64,000 bases of DNA, taken from contig NC_092803.1 in assembly GCF_040954645.1 (NCBI RefSeq), positions 12,649,230 to 12,713,229 of the forward strand, read 5' to 3'. The stretch's first letter is position 1. Every line of letters begins with the position of its first letter. The position numbers and the translations under genes are program-made. Of the stretch, positions 1-11,283 are shown piece after piece. The notes under the pieces are model-generated. The model saw only the letters and a program-made list of their open reading frames with translations, was not told the origin of the DNA and searched no databases. The stretch is from Diabrotica undecimpunctata. Lineage: Eukaryota; Arthropoda; Insecta; Coleoptera; Chrysomelidae.

Positions 1-322
1 ATGTCCTTTTAATGACACACTTTCTCTACCTGCATTTACAGTTACAGACATTAAAAAATAATTTAGAATTAAAAAAATATACCTATTTATAAATTCAAAA
101 TTATTGTCTAATGCCAGCAATTATAAATTCAGGTAAATACTTGAGAGTCATTAAAAGAATTTTCAGTTAATATCAGACGTTTGTGTCGTGTCAGTGTCAA
201 AATGGCCGCGAGTGTAATAAAATTCAAAAACGGTAATTTGTTAAATAGTGAATGCAAAAAATAGTGTTAAATGTTTTTAACTATTTATCAAACAGTAATA
301 ATGATAAAGTGTATCAACAATA
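1..322. other. AT-rich flank of a transposase remnant
   Basis: No coding signal is visible. If gene A continues leftward, this is its last intron. It precedes the transposase frame that opens at 323 and may contain the 5' end of that transposon, but no terminal repeat was recognised here. Confidence 0.4.
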
Positions 323-1554
323 GTGCGGGAAGTTTCTGCTATGACTGGAGTCTCTGAGCGAACGATATTCCGATATAGAAGTGAAAGTAAAAATGGTCCA
401 CTCGTAACTCCTATAAGAAAAAAAAGAACCGGTTATTTGAATAGTCGTGAGAATAGATATGATGAAGCAACTCGGTCTAGAATAAGACAAGTAGTGCACG
501 GTTTTTTTATGGACAATATTCCTCCAACCCTTGACGTATTACTAGAAAAAATTAAGCAAATGGAGCATCTTCCGAAATTTTCCAAGAGTACGTTGAGAAG
601 ACTATTGCACGACATGGGTTTTATATATGGCAAACAAGGTAGAAATTCAATATTAATAGAAAAACAAGAAATAGTCGCTTGGAGGCGTCACTATCTCCGG
701 GAAATAAAGAAACTGAGGAACGAAGGAGCCAATATCATTTATATGGACGAATCATGGGTTAATACTGGAATAACCAATGGGCAAGTATGGCAAGATACAA
801 CAATAAAAAATAGCCGACAGGCTTTCGTAAATGGACTTACCACAGGTTTAAAAACTCCGACCGGAAAAGGACCAAGATTTGTTTTAGTCCATGCAGGAAA
901 CAAAGACGGATTTGTTGAAGGTGCTGACATCACTTTTCTTGCCAAAAAAGGTGCTGAAGATTACCATGAAGAGATGGATGGAGATCTATTTGAAAAATGG
1001 TTTGAAGAGATGTTAATACCGAATCTCCCAAAAAATAAAAAGAATGTCATTATCTTGGACAATGCATCTTATCACTCTAGGAAATTAAATTTTCCCAAAC
1101 AATATTGGGTGAAACGTCAAATTAAGGAGTGGCTCTATGAAAAGGTCATTTATTTTGAAGAAGATTACTTAAAAAATGAACTTCTGGAAACTGCTAATGT
1201 ATTTAAAAATATTTATGACAAATACAAAATTGATTGTATTGGTGAAAAATACAGGAATCACTTCCGCCTTATCACTGTGAACTGAACCCAATGGAAATGG
1301 TGTGGAGTGAAGTGAAACGGTACGTGTCCTCTAAGAATTCAAGTTTCAAACAAAACGACGTTAAAACATTGATTTATGAAGGTTATGATAAAGTACAGAA
1401 CAATGGACATTGGAAAAATTACGTCAACCATGTTATAAAATTGGAGAATAATTTTTGGACAGTAGACAACATTCAAGATGACATTGAACCTATTAGAATT
1501 TCATTAAACGATGACTCTGAAGATGAACTAGATTATGAAAATGAAGATGATTAA
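323..1554 (+). pseudogene. Tc1/mariner (IS630)-type transposase remnant, long D-E spacing
   Basis: The sequence shows an N-terminal helix-turn-helix-like segment (VSAMTGVSERTIFRYR) and three catalytic blocks of a DDE transposase: IIYMDESWV, VIILDNASYH (D codon 1058-1060) and LPPYHCELNPMEMVW (E codon 1294-1296). The first frame runs 323-1285. The last block is read in another frame that continues to 1554, so one indel lies near 1240-1261. About 78 residues separate the second D from the E, far more than the 34-41 typical of Tc1/mariner. That spacing is nearer the long-spacing Sailor-type (DD82E) group; the assignment is inferred. The acidic C-terminus is also visible. No paired terminal repeats were found. 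It lies 3' of gene A exon 3, probably in its last intron. Confidence 0.75.
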
Positions 1555-1725
1555 AAATTGTTTTTCGGGGGTATTCTTTTCTCAGTAAAGGTAATAAAAT
1601 ATTTAGTTGATCTGGTTGAAATGTAGCACACTTAAATAACTCATTAATCGACATAATTTCAAGTAGTTATATTAGACGTCATTATGCAAAAAATAAAGTT
1701 ATGAACATTTAATAAATTAGTGCAC

Positions 1726-1987
1726 AATTGAGGCCCCTAGAACATAAGGGGTGTAAGTGCCAAAAACAAAGTTTTGAAAAATCTTTGTTCAAAGTTCGAT
1801 ATAAATTTAAAAACCTAGGTAGCACTTTTTCAGTTTTCAGCATGTTTTCAATGACATGTAATTTTTGATGGTGTTATTGTTGTTAATGTAGAAAGTTTGA
1901 AGCCAAAAGTACGTGCCTGTTGTTAGATATCAGTTGCTAAGTGATAAGCAACTGCACTTACACCCTTGTGTTCTAGGGGCCTCAATT
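1726..1987. mobile_element. 262-bp MITE with about 34-bp terminal inverted repeats
   Basis: The left end reads AATTGAGGCCCCTAGAAC and the right end (1954-1987) is its reverse complement, ending GTTCTAGGGGCCTCAATT. The arms pair over about 34 bp with one substitution and one indel. The interior has no coding frame. The outermost AATT makes the exact target duplication ambiguous. It may or may not be related to the transposase just upstream, since no matching repeat was seen on the far side of that gene. Confidence 0.75.
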
Positions 1988-2520
1988 AGGGGTTTTTTGC
2001 AATTATCTCAGTCATTTGTTTATGTATTTTAATTTACAAACTAAAAAATTAAAAAACTGTTTAAGATCTGCAACATTTATTTGAAACATTTTTCCCTAAA
2101 ATGCACAAGGAACAAAATAGGCAAAAAAATGATTTTTTCCAAACTTCATCTTTCTTTAAAAAATAAACAAAGCAAAATTGGCTGTAATTCTTCAAGGAAT
2201 TATCATCAGTTATCCCTTATCTACCGTTTAGAACATTAAAAAACCTGTAGAATATTTTTCATATTTTTTTCCCTATTAACTGCGGTATTATGTATAAAAG
2301 CATTTTAGGAATTATTACCATTTATTTCATTCACGAATTTTCTATTAACAACTTTAGCTTACCTAAACATATCTTAGTTTACCGTGAGTTTGGCCCTGCT
2401 TATTTTACAAAAGTAGCAAAACTTACAATGGCAGTAGAATTGGCAACGCTGTTATCCTATATCCGTACACTGCCATCTCAACGTGACTTTATCTATAAGT
2501 AGTCGAAGTTTTATACTTAC
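1988..2520. other. AT-rich intron sequence of P450 gene A
   Basis: The stretch lies between the MITE and the donor site of gene A exon 3. It was searched by eye on the minus strand for the expected last P450 exon (G-L-R-F-G start) and none was found. A 70-codon plus-strand frame at 2290-2502 has no recognisable features. Confidence 0.4.
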
Positions 2521-2772
2521 CAATGCACATTCTTGGTCCCTCTCCAAAAGGTAAATGAGCCATGGGATGTCGCTTAGCTTTATTTTCTTCACTAAACCTT
2601 TCTGGATCGAATAGATCTGGATTAGGGTAATTATCTGGATCTCTGTGAATGGCTAAGGTTGGTATGACTACCCTAACTCCTTTTTCAATGACAACATCTG
2701 TATTGGGAATTTTAAAGTTCTCATTACACACTCTTGATACTGCTGCAGCTGGTGGATGTAGACGAAGAGATT
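2521..2772 (-). CDS. P450 gene A exon 3 (ExxR, PERF, haem loop)
   Basis: The exon begins after a TTTTAG acceptor with AA that completes the Glu codon of E-S-L-R (residues 373-376). It continues through FDPERF and the haem-binding FGEGPRMCIG (residues 448-457, axial Cys 455). It ends with the first base of the Gly codon before GTAAGT. Its 252 nt match gene B exon 3 exactly in length. Confidence 0.93.
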
Positions 2773-5700
2773 CTAAAAGAATAGAAATTTGTATATTATA
2801 ATAATAACAACTGAGAAATAAGGGTATAAAGTTTACAGAAGGTTTAAAAAAGACTAAGATTATATAGATGGATAGACAATTAAGTAATGAAGAAGGGAAG
2901 GCGGATATGGTAAACAAAAAAAAGGTACAATTAAGATAAGGCGAAGCTTCAACGAAAATGGATCATAAAGTGGGACTGAAATCTACTATTAAACAAATAT
3001 AGGCGACTGCAGAAGAATCAGGCTCGTTTTTAATGTAGTATCACGAATTATATGTACTTAAAACTACAGTTTTGAAGAAAGAAAGTTCTTTTTTTCTTGT
3101 ATTAGGCCTAATGCGTATTATTTTCCGATCTTAAGGCTGTAGTTGTATTTGTGTCATGGGCTGCCAAATATCTCGTAATTTTTTAAAGGGTCTTTTTGTG
3201 TATGTTGGTCTTAAATTCCTTGCTACTCGGACTAGTCTTTCACTATAAATTCGGGTAACACGATGGTTAAATTCCCATCTTCTCGGTTTTAGAGAGGTAT
3301 TTTAGGGCAAAAACCAACAAATTGTCGTATATTTTAGACACAAAATATCTGTTTAATTCAATAAAGGAGTAAGCGCAAGACAAATCATGAACTTGTTTCG
3401 TTATCTATAAGCACAAACTTACCGTTGACAACTTGATCCAAGTACGTCATCTCCATAATCCCGTCATATGTAATCTCATTATTATGCTTTTTTAATACAG
3501 TCTTAATTTCATTTCTTAATTTATCTTGAACTTCTTGGTCCTGCGCCAGCTCTAATAGTGTAAAAGTTGTAGCAGTCGACGACGTTTCAAAACCTGCGAG
3601 GAAAAAGACAAAACACTGAGCAGCTACCTCATTGAACGTCAAGTAGTGACCGTTGGGGTCTTTATGATCTTCAGGTTGAATGTCTTCGTCGTCGGTAACT
3701 TTGCCTTTGTTTTTGAGTTGAAGAAGTAGATGCATAAAGTCTCGTCGGAACACATTATTCTTCTCTCTATAGTCTACGGTACTTTTCACTACACCCATAA
3801 AGAAGTCATCTAGTTCTTGAGAAAGCATCTTTAGTTTTATTAAATCAAGTATCCAGGAGGGAAAAGTAGTTCTCATCAGCATCCTTAGTTTACCTTTTTT
3901 ACTACCTCCTTTAAATATATTTATACCAAACTGTCTGAACTCCGACTGGGGGTTCTTGAGGCTATTGCAATCGATGCCGAATGCTGCAGATCCGATAATG
4001 TCAGTTGTAAATCTTGACATAATTTCTTTAATATCTACACCATCTGTATGATTAGCTTCTTTTTCTAGAACGTTTTTTAATTCTTCTGTACAGGCCACCA
4101 TTGTCGGAAACATCATCTTCATTTTACCTACAAAATAAATAAAACGGAATTAACCCATGTATGCGTAATGACCCATATGTAGGATGCTTCAAACTTACTT
4201 AAGCTTGTCACGTCCTAACGTTCCATATCGGTTAATTTTACTTTTAAGTTACTTATAGTTAATATAGTTATCATAACGCTTATGGTTAATATAACTCTTC
4301 ACTTAGCAGAGGATAGAAGAGTAATTCAATTTATAAGAAGGAATCTCTCAGCTTGTGAAGTTTAAAAATGAACCAATACTCAGTCAAATTTGCAAGATAA
4401 GTTATTTTTTGTTTATTTCTGAGTACGTAATAATAACTTTTGTTGATTATTAGTTTCTTAAGATAACAAATGAATGATTAATGTACAAAAACGTAGTTAA
4501 TTTTGAGTTTGTCTATTTGTTATTTTAGTAAAAAATTTATGTCCTACACTAAGGACATTGGAAAAATATGATACTGTTATGTGCGTTATTTCTCCAACTA
4601 ACTATTGTACGTTCTAAAGCTAAAAGTATATTATTATTAATATACAATCTAATTATTATTATTATAACTACTAATATTGTTGTAAACAGTAATAATACAT
4701 TTTTCAGTGACTTCTCTTTGCATGAAGCATTAGAGATGATTGAAGACGATGAAATAAGTGATGATGATGAAACTTTTCAGATTACTTGGCAAAATTAGGG
4801 CCTGAAGAAACTGACCCTGAAAAAAACTACCGAGATGATTGTTGAGATTGGGTAGGTAGGGTTGCATTCAAACCTGGGTGATTCAAAGGTAACATTGCGA
4901 CATCATAAAAAGGGATTATTTAGAATATTTTAAAATAAATATCTAGGGCAGGGCTTTCCAAACTGTGCGTCGCAACGTCCTAAGGTGTCGCTGCGTTGTC
5001 CCAGAGGCGTCGCGCGTCAGCGCGGACTTTTAATACAGAAAATATATTTATTTGATTTTAAATGAGTATGAAATATATTTATTAAAAAATTAATCAAATA
5101 AAAAATATAACATCAAGTCGATAGGCCCTTGAATTCTCCGAAATTATTCGAAAAATTGTTCAATCCGAAAATTATTAAAAATGGTGCACGAAATTATCCG
5201 AAAATCGGAGAATTATCCGGACATTGGCAACACTTCTCCCATGTCTCCCATGTCATTTAGTCAAGCTTTTGTTTTGTTTTATTACGCACGCGGAGTTTTT
5301 TGCTATCAATAATGGATACTTATATTCAAAAGAATAGAAAACGAAGTAAAGAATCATGCCAAAAAGAAGAAATATAGGAAATATGACGACCAATATTTGG
5401 ATGTTTGATTTACCTGGGTTACTAATGAGAATGTAGAACTTCCACAATGTGTTGTTTGTCACAAAGTGTTGGAGGCTAAAAGTATGCTTCCTAATAAACT
5501 AAAACAGCATTTGGAATCAACTCACAGTTATTTACAAAGTAAGCTAAGAGACTTTTTTGTAAGAAAATTGCGAGAGCTAAAACATCAGACTACGGCTTTG
5601 GTTTCAAGAGCATTAATTCCTACCAAAGCATCGCTTGCCTCTTACATGGTAGCTTACCGTGTTGCCAAATGTAAAAAACCACATACGATCGCTGAGGAAC

Positions 5701-8700
5701 TGATCGTACCTGCAGCGGTTGATATGGTAATAGTCATGATTGGATAATCGACAGCTAAAGAAATAAAAAAATGTACCTCTTTCAAATAATACGGTTAGTC
5801 GCCGTATTCACGACATGGCAAAAAATATTAATGAGCAAATTATGGGGAAACTTTCAGGTTTATTTGCCATTCAACTGGACGAGGCGACTGATAGTAAGGA
5901 TGATGCTCAATCGATATGTTATGTACGGTACATACAAGAAACAAATATATGTGAGTATTTGTTATTTTACAGAAAAATATGTGAAAGGTGTAAAGATACT
6001 GTTTTATTTTTGAGATTTTAAACTCATATATGACTGAAACTAATATTAACTGTGATAACTGTGTAGGCGTGTGTACGGATGGTGCCCGAGCGATATCTGG
6101 ACAGTATGGAGGACTACACGCTCTCATCAAATCCAAGGCTCCAAGTGTAAAATGGACACATTGTGTCATATATAGCAGCTGCCTTAGCAACTGCACCTGA
6201 ATTAAGTTTCACAAGGAAACAAAGTTCCTGTAGCTGGCTGTATACCATGTATCACAAAAAATTTATTTAAAATTCTTTATAAATGGTATATAATTAAAAC
6301 ACCCTATCGGGCTACATCACAGAACGTTTTCGGATTTACATTTAGATACTCTGATAATGGAATATTAATTCCGAAAACATTATGTGATGTAGCCCGATAG
6401 GGTGTTTTAATTACATACCTTTTATAAAGAATTTTAAATTAATTTTTCTGAATTAAGTGTTGTGATGGATAGCATTATTAAAGTGGTGAACTACATTAGA
6501 ACACGACTCGTGAAATCAAGACTTTTCCATAAACTTTATGAAGAAATGGGGGCCGAGTACACCTCTTTAATTTATTATTGCAACTCTCGTTGGCTGTCCA
6601 AAGGCAACGTACTTGCACGTGTATACGAATTAAGAAATGAATTTTATACATATCTACATACAGAATCACATGATGATGCGCAAAACACATAATGTTTCGC
6701 AGTCAGGATAGTTGTTTTCTTCCGACCCAACGTTTTCCTTCGATTTTGCTCTAAATGATTAACCGGAGTAAGCGATATTTAGGTCCTCTCATTGTATGAC
6801 CGAAGTATTGGATCTTTCTCATTTTGATGATGTTGATCAATTCTCGCTCTTTGTGCATGGTCTCTAGCACGCGTTCGTTAGATATGTGTGCTGTCCACGG
6901 GATTCTGAGCATGCGACGGTAACACCATAACTCAAACGCTTTTAATTTGTTGAGATTTTTTATTTTTGTTGTCCAGGTTTCACATCCATAGAATAAAGTG
7001 GACCAGACGTAGCACTTCAATACTCTTACACGTGTGGTCAACGACAGACTTCTACTGCATAATACAGAACGCCATTCTTCGCCAGAAGAGTCTTCGATAT
7101 TAATTTTTCCGACCACCATCCATTTTGTTTTTTTTTTTGCGTTGATTGTTAAGCCCTTTTCAGTGCATTCGTTGTTTACAGCATTCAACAGGGTTTGAAG
7201 ATCTTCTAGACTCTCTGCCATTATTGCGGTGTCATCGCCGTATCTGATGTTGTTAATAATTTCACCACCGATCTTAACACCTTCGCGGCGATTATTTAAC
7301 GCTATTTCAAAAACTGGTTCAGTGTAGGCATTAAACAACATCGGTGACATAACACATCCCTATCTGACACCACGCTTAATAGGAACTTTAGCTGAAACCT
7401 CTTGGTCTACCTTAACACAAGCGGTCTGATTGTAGTAAAGATTTTAAAGCAATCTGATGTCATACGTGTCCAGACCAACTGAGTCTAAGCATTGAAATAA
7501 TAATGTATGTGGTACTCTGTGGCTTTTTCGAAATCTATAAAACATACGTAAATATTTTTCCTGAACTCAATGCTCTTTTGTAAGAGTATTCGCATGCAAA
7601 AAAGAGCTTCTCGAGTACCCATACCGTTTGGGAAACCAAACTGCTCATCACCAGTTATCCCCTCACAAAGTTTATATATGCGACAATGCAATATTTTCAT
7701 AAAAATTTTGAGCGTGTGACTATCTGTAACATATTTAACAAATTAAATGATCTTTGTAGGGAAACAATACTCATATCCTGCAATTGGCAGATAAAATTAC
7801 TGGATTTCAGAAGAAGTTGCTCTTATGGAAGAGTAAATTAGAAGATCAAGAAATTGACTGTTTCGCTGCTTTACAAGGTATTCTACAAGAAAAATTGATA
7901 GAAATCCTTAATACCTCATTAAAAATATGTTTACACAACACATGTTATCATCGAGGATACTTTAAGAAATATTTTCCCCAAGATTTGGAGCTATATGAAT
8001 GGGTCAGAAACCCTTTCCTGTCATCCACGCCATAAACAATTTCAACAGGGGAAGAAGAACAACTGACAGAATTGTCCTGTGATTCCAACCTAAATTTTGG
8101 AGCTTATTTTCTCATGAATATCATGCCATTACCACTGCTGCATTAAAGGTTTTATTATCATTTGCAACTTCGTACTTGTGCGAAACGGGCTTTTCTGCTC
8201 TCAGTAATTAAAAACAAGTACAGGTCAAACATAAATTTAGAAAAAGAAATAAGAGTGGCAATGGCAAACTTGAGCCCCGGTTTCATAAGCTGTACTCAAA
8301 AAAGCAAGCACATCCCTCACATTAACCAGCCAGTTTCATAAATAAATATCCTTTTTCATTTTTGTGTCTAGGTTTTGATTTAGATCTTTATTTCTAATAA
8401 AAAATATAAATGTTCAAATAATGTTTTTGTTATAACTGTAACTAAGCTATGCTACTAAGCTAGTACTAAAATTGGTAAGTATTATTGGAGGTTGGGTTGA
8501 GGGGGCGTCACAAAAAAATAGCAAAGTCCCAAAGGCAGTACAAATAAGTTTGAAAAGCTCTGATCTAGGGCTAACAGCATTTTTTAAAACTATAGAAATT
8601 TGCAAATGGTCTGAGAGAATTAAAAAAATAAAGAGAAAATAAATAAATTGAAACTTTGAAAATTTTTGACACGTTGCAATATATAAAATTAGATTACGTA

Positions 8701-9429
8701 ATATGTATTTACATTAATTAAACTTTAGATACATTGAAGCAAAATTCAAATGCGAAAGAATACCAGGTCTGTCGAAAAATTAGTGTGATTGTATTTTGTT
8801 TGTACTTTACGAGGTTGATACAAATATATTAAACTAAAATATAATAAAAATGTAGATAATAAGAGGTTAAATAGAGTAGGGCAAACAGTCTTATTTAATT
8901 TCAATCTAATTTTAATCAACTTGAGTAAAGAAAGGAAACAAAATGCTATAATAATGCGTAGTCACGATAATATCTAACTTAAAAAATAAAAATTTTACGT
9001 TAATATAAGAATATTACCTGTAGTAAACGTAGGCGTCAACTTGGCTCTGAGTTTCCTCCACTTGTCATTCTCCAGGAATACCAGATGACCCGACAAAGGA
9101 TCATTTTTTTCATTTGCGTAACTACCGCGGTTCACAAAACTGCCAAAATCTTTCTGGAGAACAGATTTCACAATATCCAAGTCGACTGGAATAAATGACT
9201 GTTTGAAGAACTCGTAATGTCCTCCATATTTGACACCTTTCGATTTCAACTGATCGTAGAAAAGCTTATATTGATAATTTAGACTAACTTTTCCTTTAAG
9301 CACGTCACTTAAGTTTCCGTAGAAAAACTTTGGCTCTATTTGATATACACCTCGTCTTGTCCAGTAGCTGTAGTGCCATTTCGGATATAGATACACCAGA
9401 AGTATAACGAATATAACAATCAGAATCAT
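2521..9429 (-). CDS. CYP6-like cytochrome P450, gene A (partial, exons 1-3 of 4)
   Basis: A microsomal haem-thiolate monooxygenase of the CYP3 clan, CYP6-like. From family knowledge such enzymes use NADPH-P450 reductase at the ER to oxidise toxins, insecticides or hormones; the substrate cannot be read here. Coding exons join 9429-9018, 4127-3423 and 2772-2521, all bounded by GT-AG sites and all interrupted in phase 1. They encode 456 residues plus one base, ending just inside the haem loop. The final exon (about 58 residues in gene B) is absent from the window, so the gene must continue past the left edge or be truncated. All visible P450 motifs are intact and no stop interrupts the three exons. 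Intron 1 is 4.9 kb because a hAT element sits in it. Exon 3 is about 62% identical to gene B at the protein level, counted by eye. Confidence 0.88.
2773..3422 (-). other. P450 gene A intron 2 (650 bp)
   Basis: A phase-1 intron with GT-AG ends. It has no clear mobile element. A short open minus-strand segment near 3288-3130 was considered and not accepted as a gene. Confidence 0.7.
3423..4127 (-). CDS. P450 gene A exon 2 (I-helix oxygen-binding motif)
   Basis: The exon follows a TTTTGTAG acceptor and opens with GT, completing the split Gly codon (residue 138), then K-M-K-M-M-F. It carries the I-helix motif AGFETSST (AGFET at about residues 315-319), needed for O2 activation, and the helix F-G region that shapes substrate access. 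It ends VVNG split before GGTAAG. Length is 705 nt with no frameshift. Confidence 0.93.
4128..4948. other. P450 gene A intron 1, 3' part, with a piggyBac-like scrap
   Basis: AT-rich intron sequence. A plus-strand segment at about 4706-4870 reads FSLHEALEMIEDDE and then a TPEETDP-like stretch in another frame. It resembles the acidic N-terminus of the piggyBac transposase at 25440 (GFSLQEALNMVYEDD). It is too short and broken to be more than a relic, and the match is low confidence. Confidence 0.4.
6208..6447. mobile_element. Inverted pair of Penelope-like 3' tails (foldback insertion)
   Basis: The 240-bp insert is a near-palindrome with arms of about 85 bp. Both arms carry the same tail (CCGAAAAC then a GATGTAGCCCG block and TTATAAAG), meeting near 6350. 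It is flanked by an 11-bp target duplication CTGAATTAAGT (6197-6207 and 6448-6458). Removing the insert and one duplicate rejoins the hAT transposase frame. A third copy of the tail lies at about 60460-60600. The GATGATGG...CCGAAAACG style of tail is typical of Penelope-like 3' ends; the family assignment is an inference. Confidence 0.75.
6700..7725 (-). pseudogene. LINE (RTE-like) reverse transcriptase fragment inside the hAT element
   Basis: Minus-strand frames at 7700-7485 (GDEQFGFPNGMGTREALF, CFIDFEKA) and 7350-6751 give the RT palm and C-terminal domain. They include an altered active site, RYGDDTAIM (usual YADD), and the usual tail ELWCYRRMLRIPWTAH and KIQYFGH. Two frames with a gap and a stop near 7355 show it is defective and 5'-truncated. 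It separates the ELRNEFY and FNKLNDL regions of the host hAT transposase. No clear target duplication was identified. Confidence 0.85.
8563..9017. other. P450 gene A intron 1, 5' part
   Basis: The stretch begins with the right-hand 8-bp hAT target duplication (8563-8570) and ends at the exon 1 donor, which reads ACAG then GTAATA on the minus strand. No coding or repeat structure was recognised between them. Confidence 0.7.
9018..9429 (-). CDS. P450 gene A exon 1 (signal anchor, helix C)
   Basis: The ATG at 9429 begins a hydrophobic signal-anchor segment (residues 1-15, MILIVIFVILLVYLY) followed by a basic/aromatic stop and the EPKFFYGN hinge region. The helix C WRKLR motif (W124, R128), which binds a haem propionate, precedes TPTFTTG. 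The exon ends with one base of the Gly codon. The start is chosen because a TATA-like box lies about 34-43 bp upstream and the anchor aligns with gene B. Confidence 0.93.
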
Positions 9430-9462
9430 TGTACTGGTACAGACATTCGTTTTTTATTCTTT

Positions 9463-9472
9463 TATTTATATA
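9463..9472 (-). promoter_or_regulatory. Candidate TATA box of P450 gene A
   Basis: On the minus strand the sequence reads TATATAAATA, 34-43 bp before the ATG at 9429. If used, it would give a very short 5' UTR. Position and sequence fit, but there is no other evidence. Confidence 0.4.
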
Positions 9473-9626
9473 AAGTTACTTAAATTCTACGCACACATGT
9501 GCAAAAACACTCCAATATCTAAAATATAATTTATTAGTTTTGTTTGACTACAGATAGCATATCTATAAAATAAAATGTAGATTTTATATCCACAAATATT
9601 TGCACTCATATTGTTAACTACTATTA

Positions 9627-10568
9627 GCCCAGTCTGGTTAAAAAAAAAGGTGGAAAAATGTTTCGCAGATATCTGAAGCTTTTAAGACATAGGTGGGGGA
9701 TACTAGATGATGAATAGATGAAAAGAGACTCCTAGTTTTACCTTGCGTTTTTTTTAAGCAATAATTTATGTTCACAGTTTGATTTTTTGTCTATAAATTT
9801 TTTCCCTTATATTTTAAATAAACAATATTTATGTCATTCATTTATGTCAAGAATATCTTTATTTTCCCGTTATTTTAATTAAAATTGATAAATAATTTAC
9901 AGAGATAATTGCAAAAAAGCAGTTTTTTTGCACTAATTTATAAACTTTATTAATTTTTTTATTAACAAAATAAAATGGTATTAATACATTTAAACATCAA
10001 GGAATTACCATCTTTTAGATTTGTGCGAAATTTCCCCCTGATCAGTCAAATATTTTATAAGTTATTTAATTTGTTTATCCCTGAGGCTAATTATTTAAAC
10101 TATTGAGCTTGCCCTATGCATAATGCTAGACACATTTAGCAAATTTCATAGGATTCTTTAAGACTTAGACTATCTCAGAAGTTAAATGCATATTGAGTTT
10201 TCATCGAAATTATTTACAAAATAAACGTTTGAAAAAGGGGTATGTTTTTTACTTATAAACAATTGTAATAACTTCTATATTTTTCAAGCTACAGACTTGT
10301 ACGTACAACCATTGGATAGCTGGTAAAAAAGCTCACATTAAAAAATAAAAAACCTTCTATGACCAATAGGAACGAAGTTAGTGACTATTTTTAAAAAAAT
10401 CATATCTCCATTGTTTATAAACATTAAGAAGTAAAATTTGCACAAATTGTGAATAAAAATCTAAACTTTATATTGAAACTTATAGCTATAAAATTTATCT
10501 AATTTTTCGAAACTACGGTACTTTCGAAAGATCGACATAGGAAAGTCGAGAGGATATCTGTTTCAGCT
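9627..10568 (+). repeat. Left inverted arm of the foldback element
   Basis: It is matched in reverse at 12359-13319 and in the same orientation at 62577-63495. Landmarks are GCAGATATCTGAAGCTTTTA near the outer end, an AAAAAGCAG...TTTTGCAC block, and CTTTCGAAAGATCGACATAG near the inner end. It contains no coding frame. Confidence 0.8.
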
Positions 10569-11283
10569 CCGTTTTTTTTTCGGCATCGGAACTTCAAATT
10601 GCAACACGTAGGAAAAATTTCCATTATCTTGGCTTCCTTTGCAGCTACAAGACCCTTTGTTTTTATTCTGGGGTAGCTCGTAAAAATATAAATAACTACA
10701 TAGTTTTCACTGGCCGGAAAATATGGGAAAACTCGGAAAAATTGAGTCCATTTGAAATTCACCCTAAATACTTACTTTTTTTTAATTTGCTCGAATAGTC
10801 TGTCGCAGTATTAATAATGATGACATAATTTTCACCCACTATAAATGTTGGAAAATTCCGGAAAATCAACATATGTTTTTTCATTTTATATCAATAATGT
10901 AATAATACTTATATATTTTATAAATTAAATTTCAGGTAATTTTTTACACATTATATTATTATATTCCTTATATTAATTATAATTGTTTGTATTTTTATAA
11001 TTAACAATATTGATTTTTATTCTATTTTTCTTACAAATATGATATACAATATTAACCTAATCTGCCTTACTGCTTTGATTAAATAAGTCGATTTTTTCAT
11101 CACTTGCCTTATTAAATTTTGCAATGTTTATTGAACTTTACTTTTTTTATTTTCTTTACATACATTGGTTTAAAAGTTAAAATTTGGTTCATTTATTCGA
11201 CTTCACTGTCAGGTCTGAACCTTTTTGTTGCAGGTTGTTTGTCTTCACTTATTAAGTCAGTCTTTCCATACATTAACATATTA
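10569..11283. other. Unidentified interior of the foldback element
   Basis: AT-rich sequence between the left arm and the captured LINE, absent from the visible part of the second copy. A minus-strand frame at 10762-10499 overlaps the arm and has no recognisable domain. Confidence 0.5.

Larger units (their letters stand above)
5312..8330 (+). pseudogene. hAT transposase (ZBED5/FAM200-like), fragmented
   Basis: In order along the strand: a BED-finger-like CVVCHKV...H...H segment near 5440-5530; KCKKPHTIAEELIVPAA (5670-5725); the catalytic-domain segment GLFAIQLDEATDSK (5850-5890); CTDGARAISGQYGGL (6070-6120); and, after an insertion, VVNYIRTRLVKSRLF and CNSRWLSKGNVLARVYELR (6480-6640). After a LINE insertion come LADKITGFQKKLLLW (7783 on) and the dimerisation block CETGFSAL...NKYR...LRVAM-like at 8175-8290. 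Several stops and frameshifts occur even with the insertions ignored, so the gene is non-functional. Confidence 0.9.
4949..8562 (+). mobile_element. hAT DNA transposon, full length but dead, with nested insertions
   Basis: The ends are CAGGGCTTTCCAAACT on the left and, reverse-complemented, CAGAGCTTTTCAAACTT on the right: short imperfect terminal inverted repeats starting with CAG, as hAT elements have. A perfect 8-bp target duplication, ATCTAGGG, flanks it at 4941-4948 and 8563-8570; 8 bp is the hAT signature. Inside is a decayed transposase interrupted by a Penelope-tail foldback (6208-6447) and a minus-strand LINE (about 6700-7725). The whole unit lies in intron 1 of P450 gene A, antisense to it. 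Confidence 0.93.

Noticed and set aside
3130..3290. Minus-strand open segment RRWEFNHRVTRIYSERLVRV
   Set aside because: A faint resemblance to IS3-type helix-turn-helix segments, but it is only about 50 codons, lies in a P450 intron and has no catalytic residues; chance is more likely.
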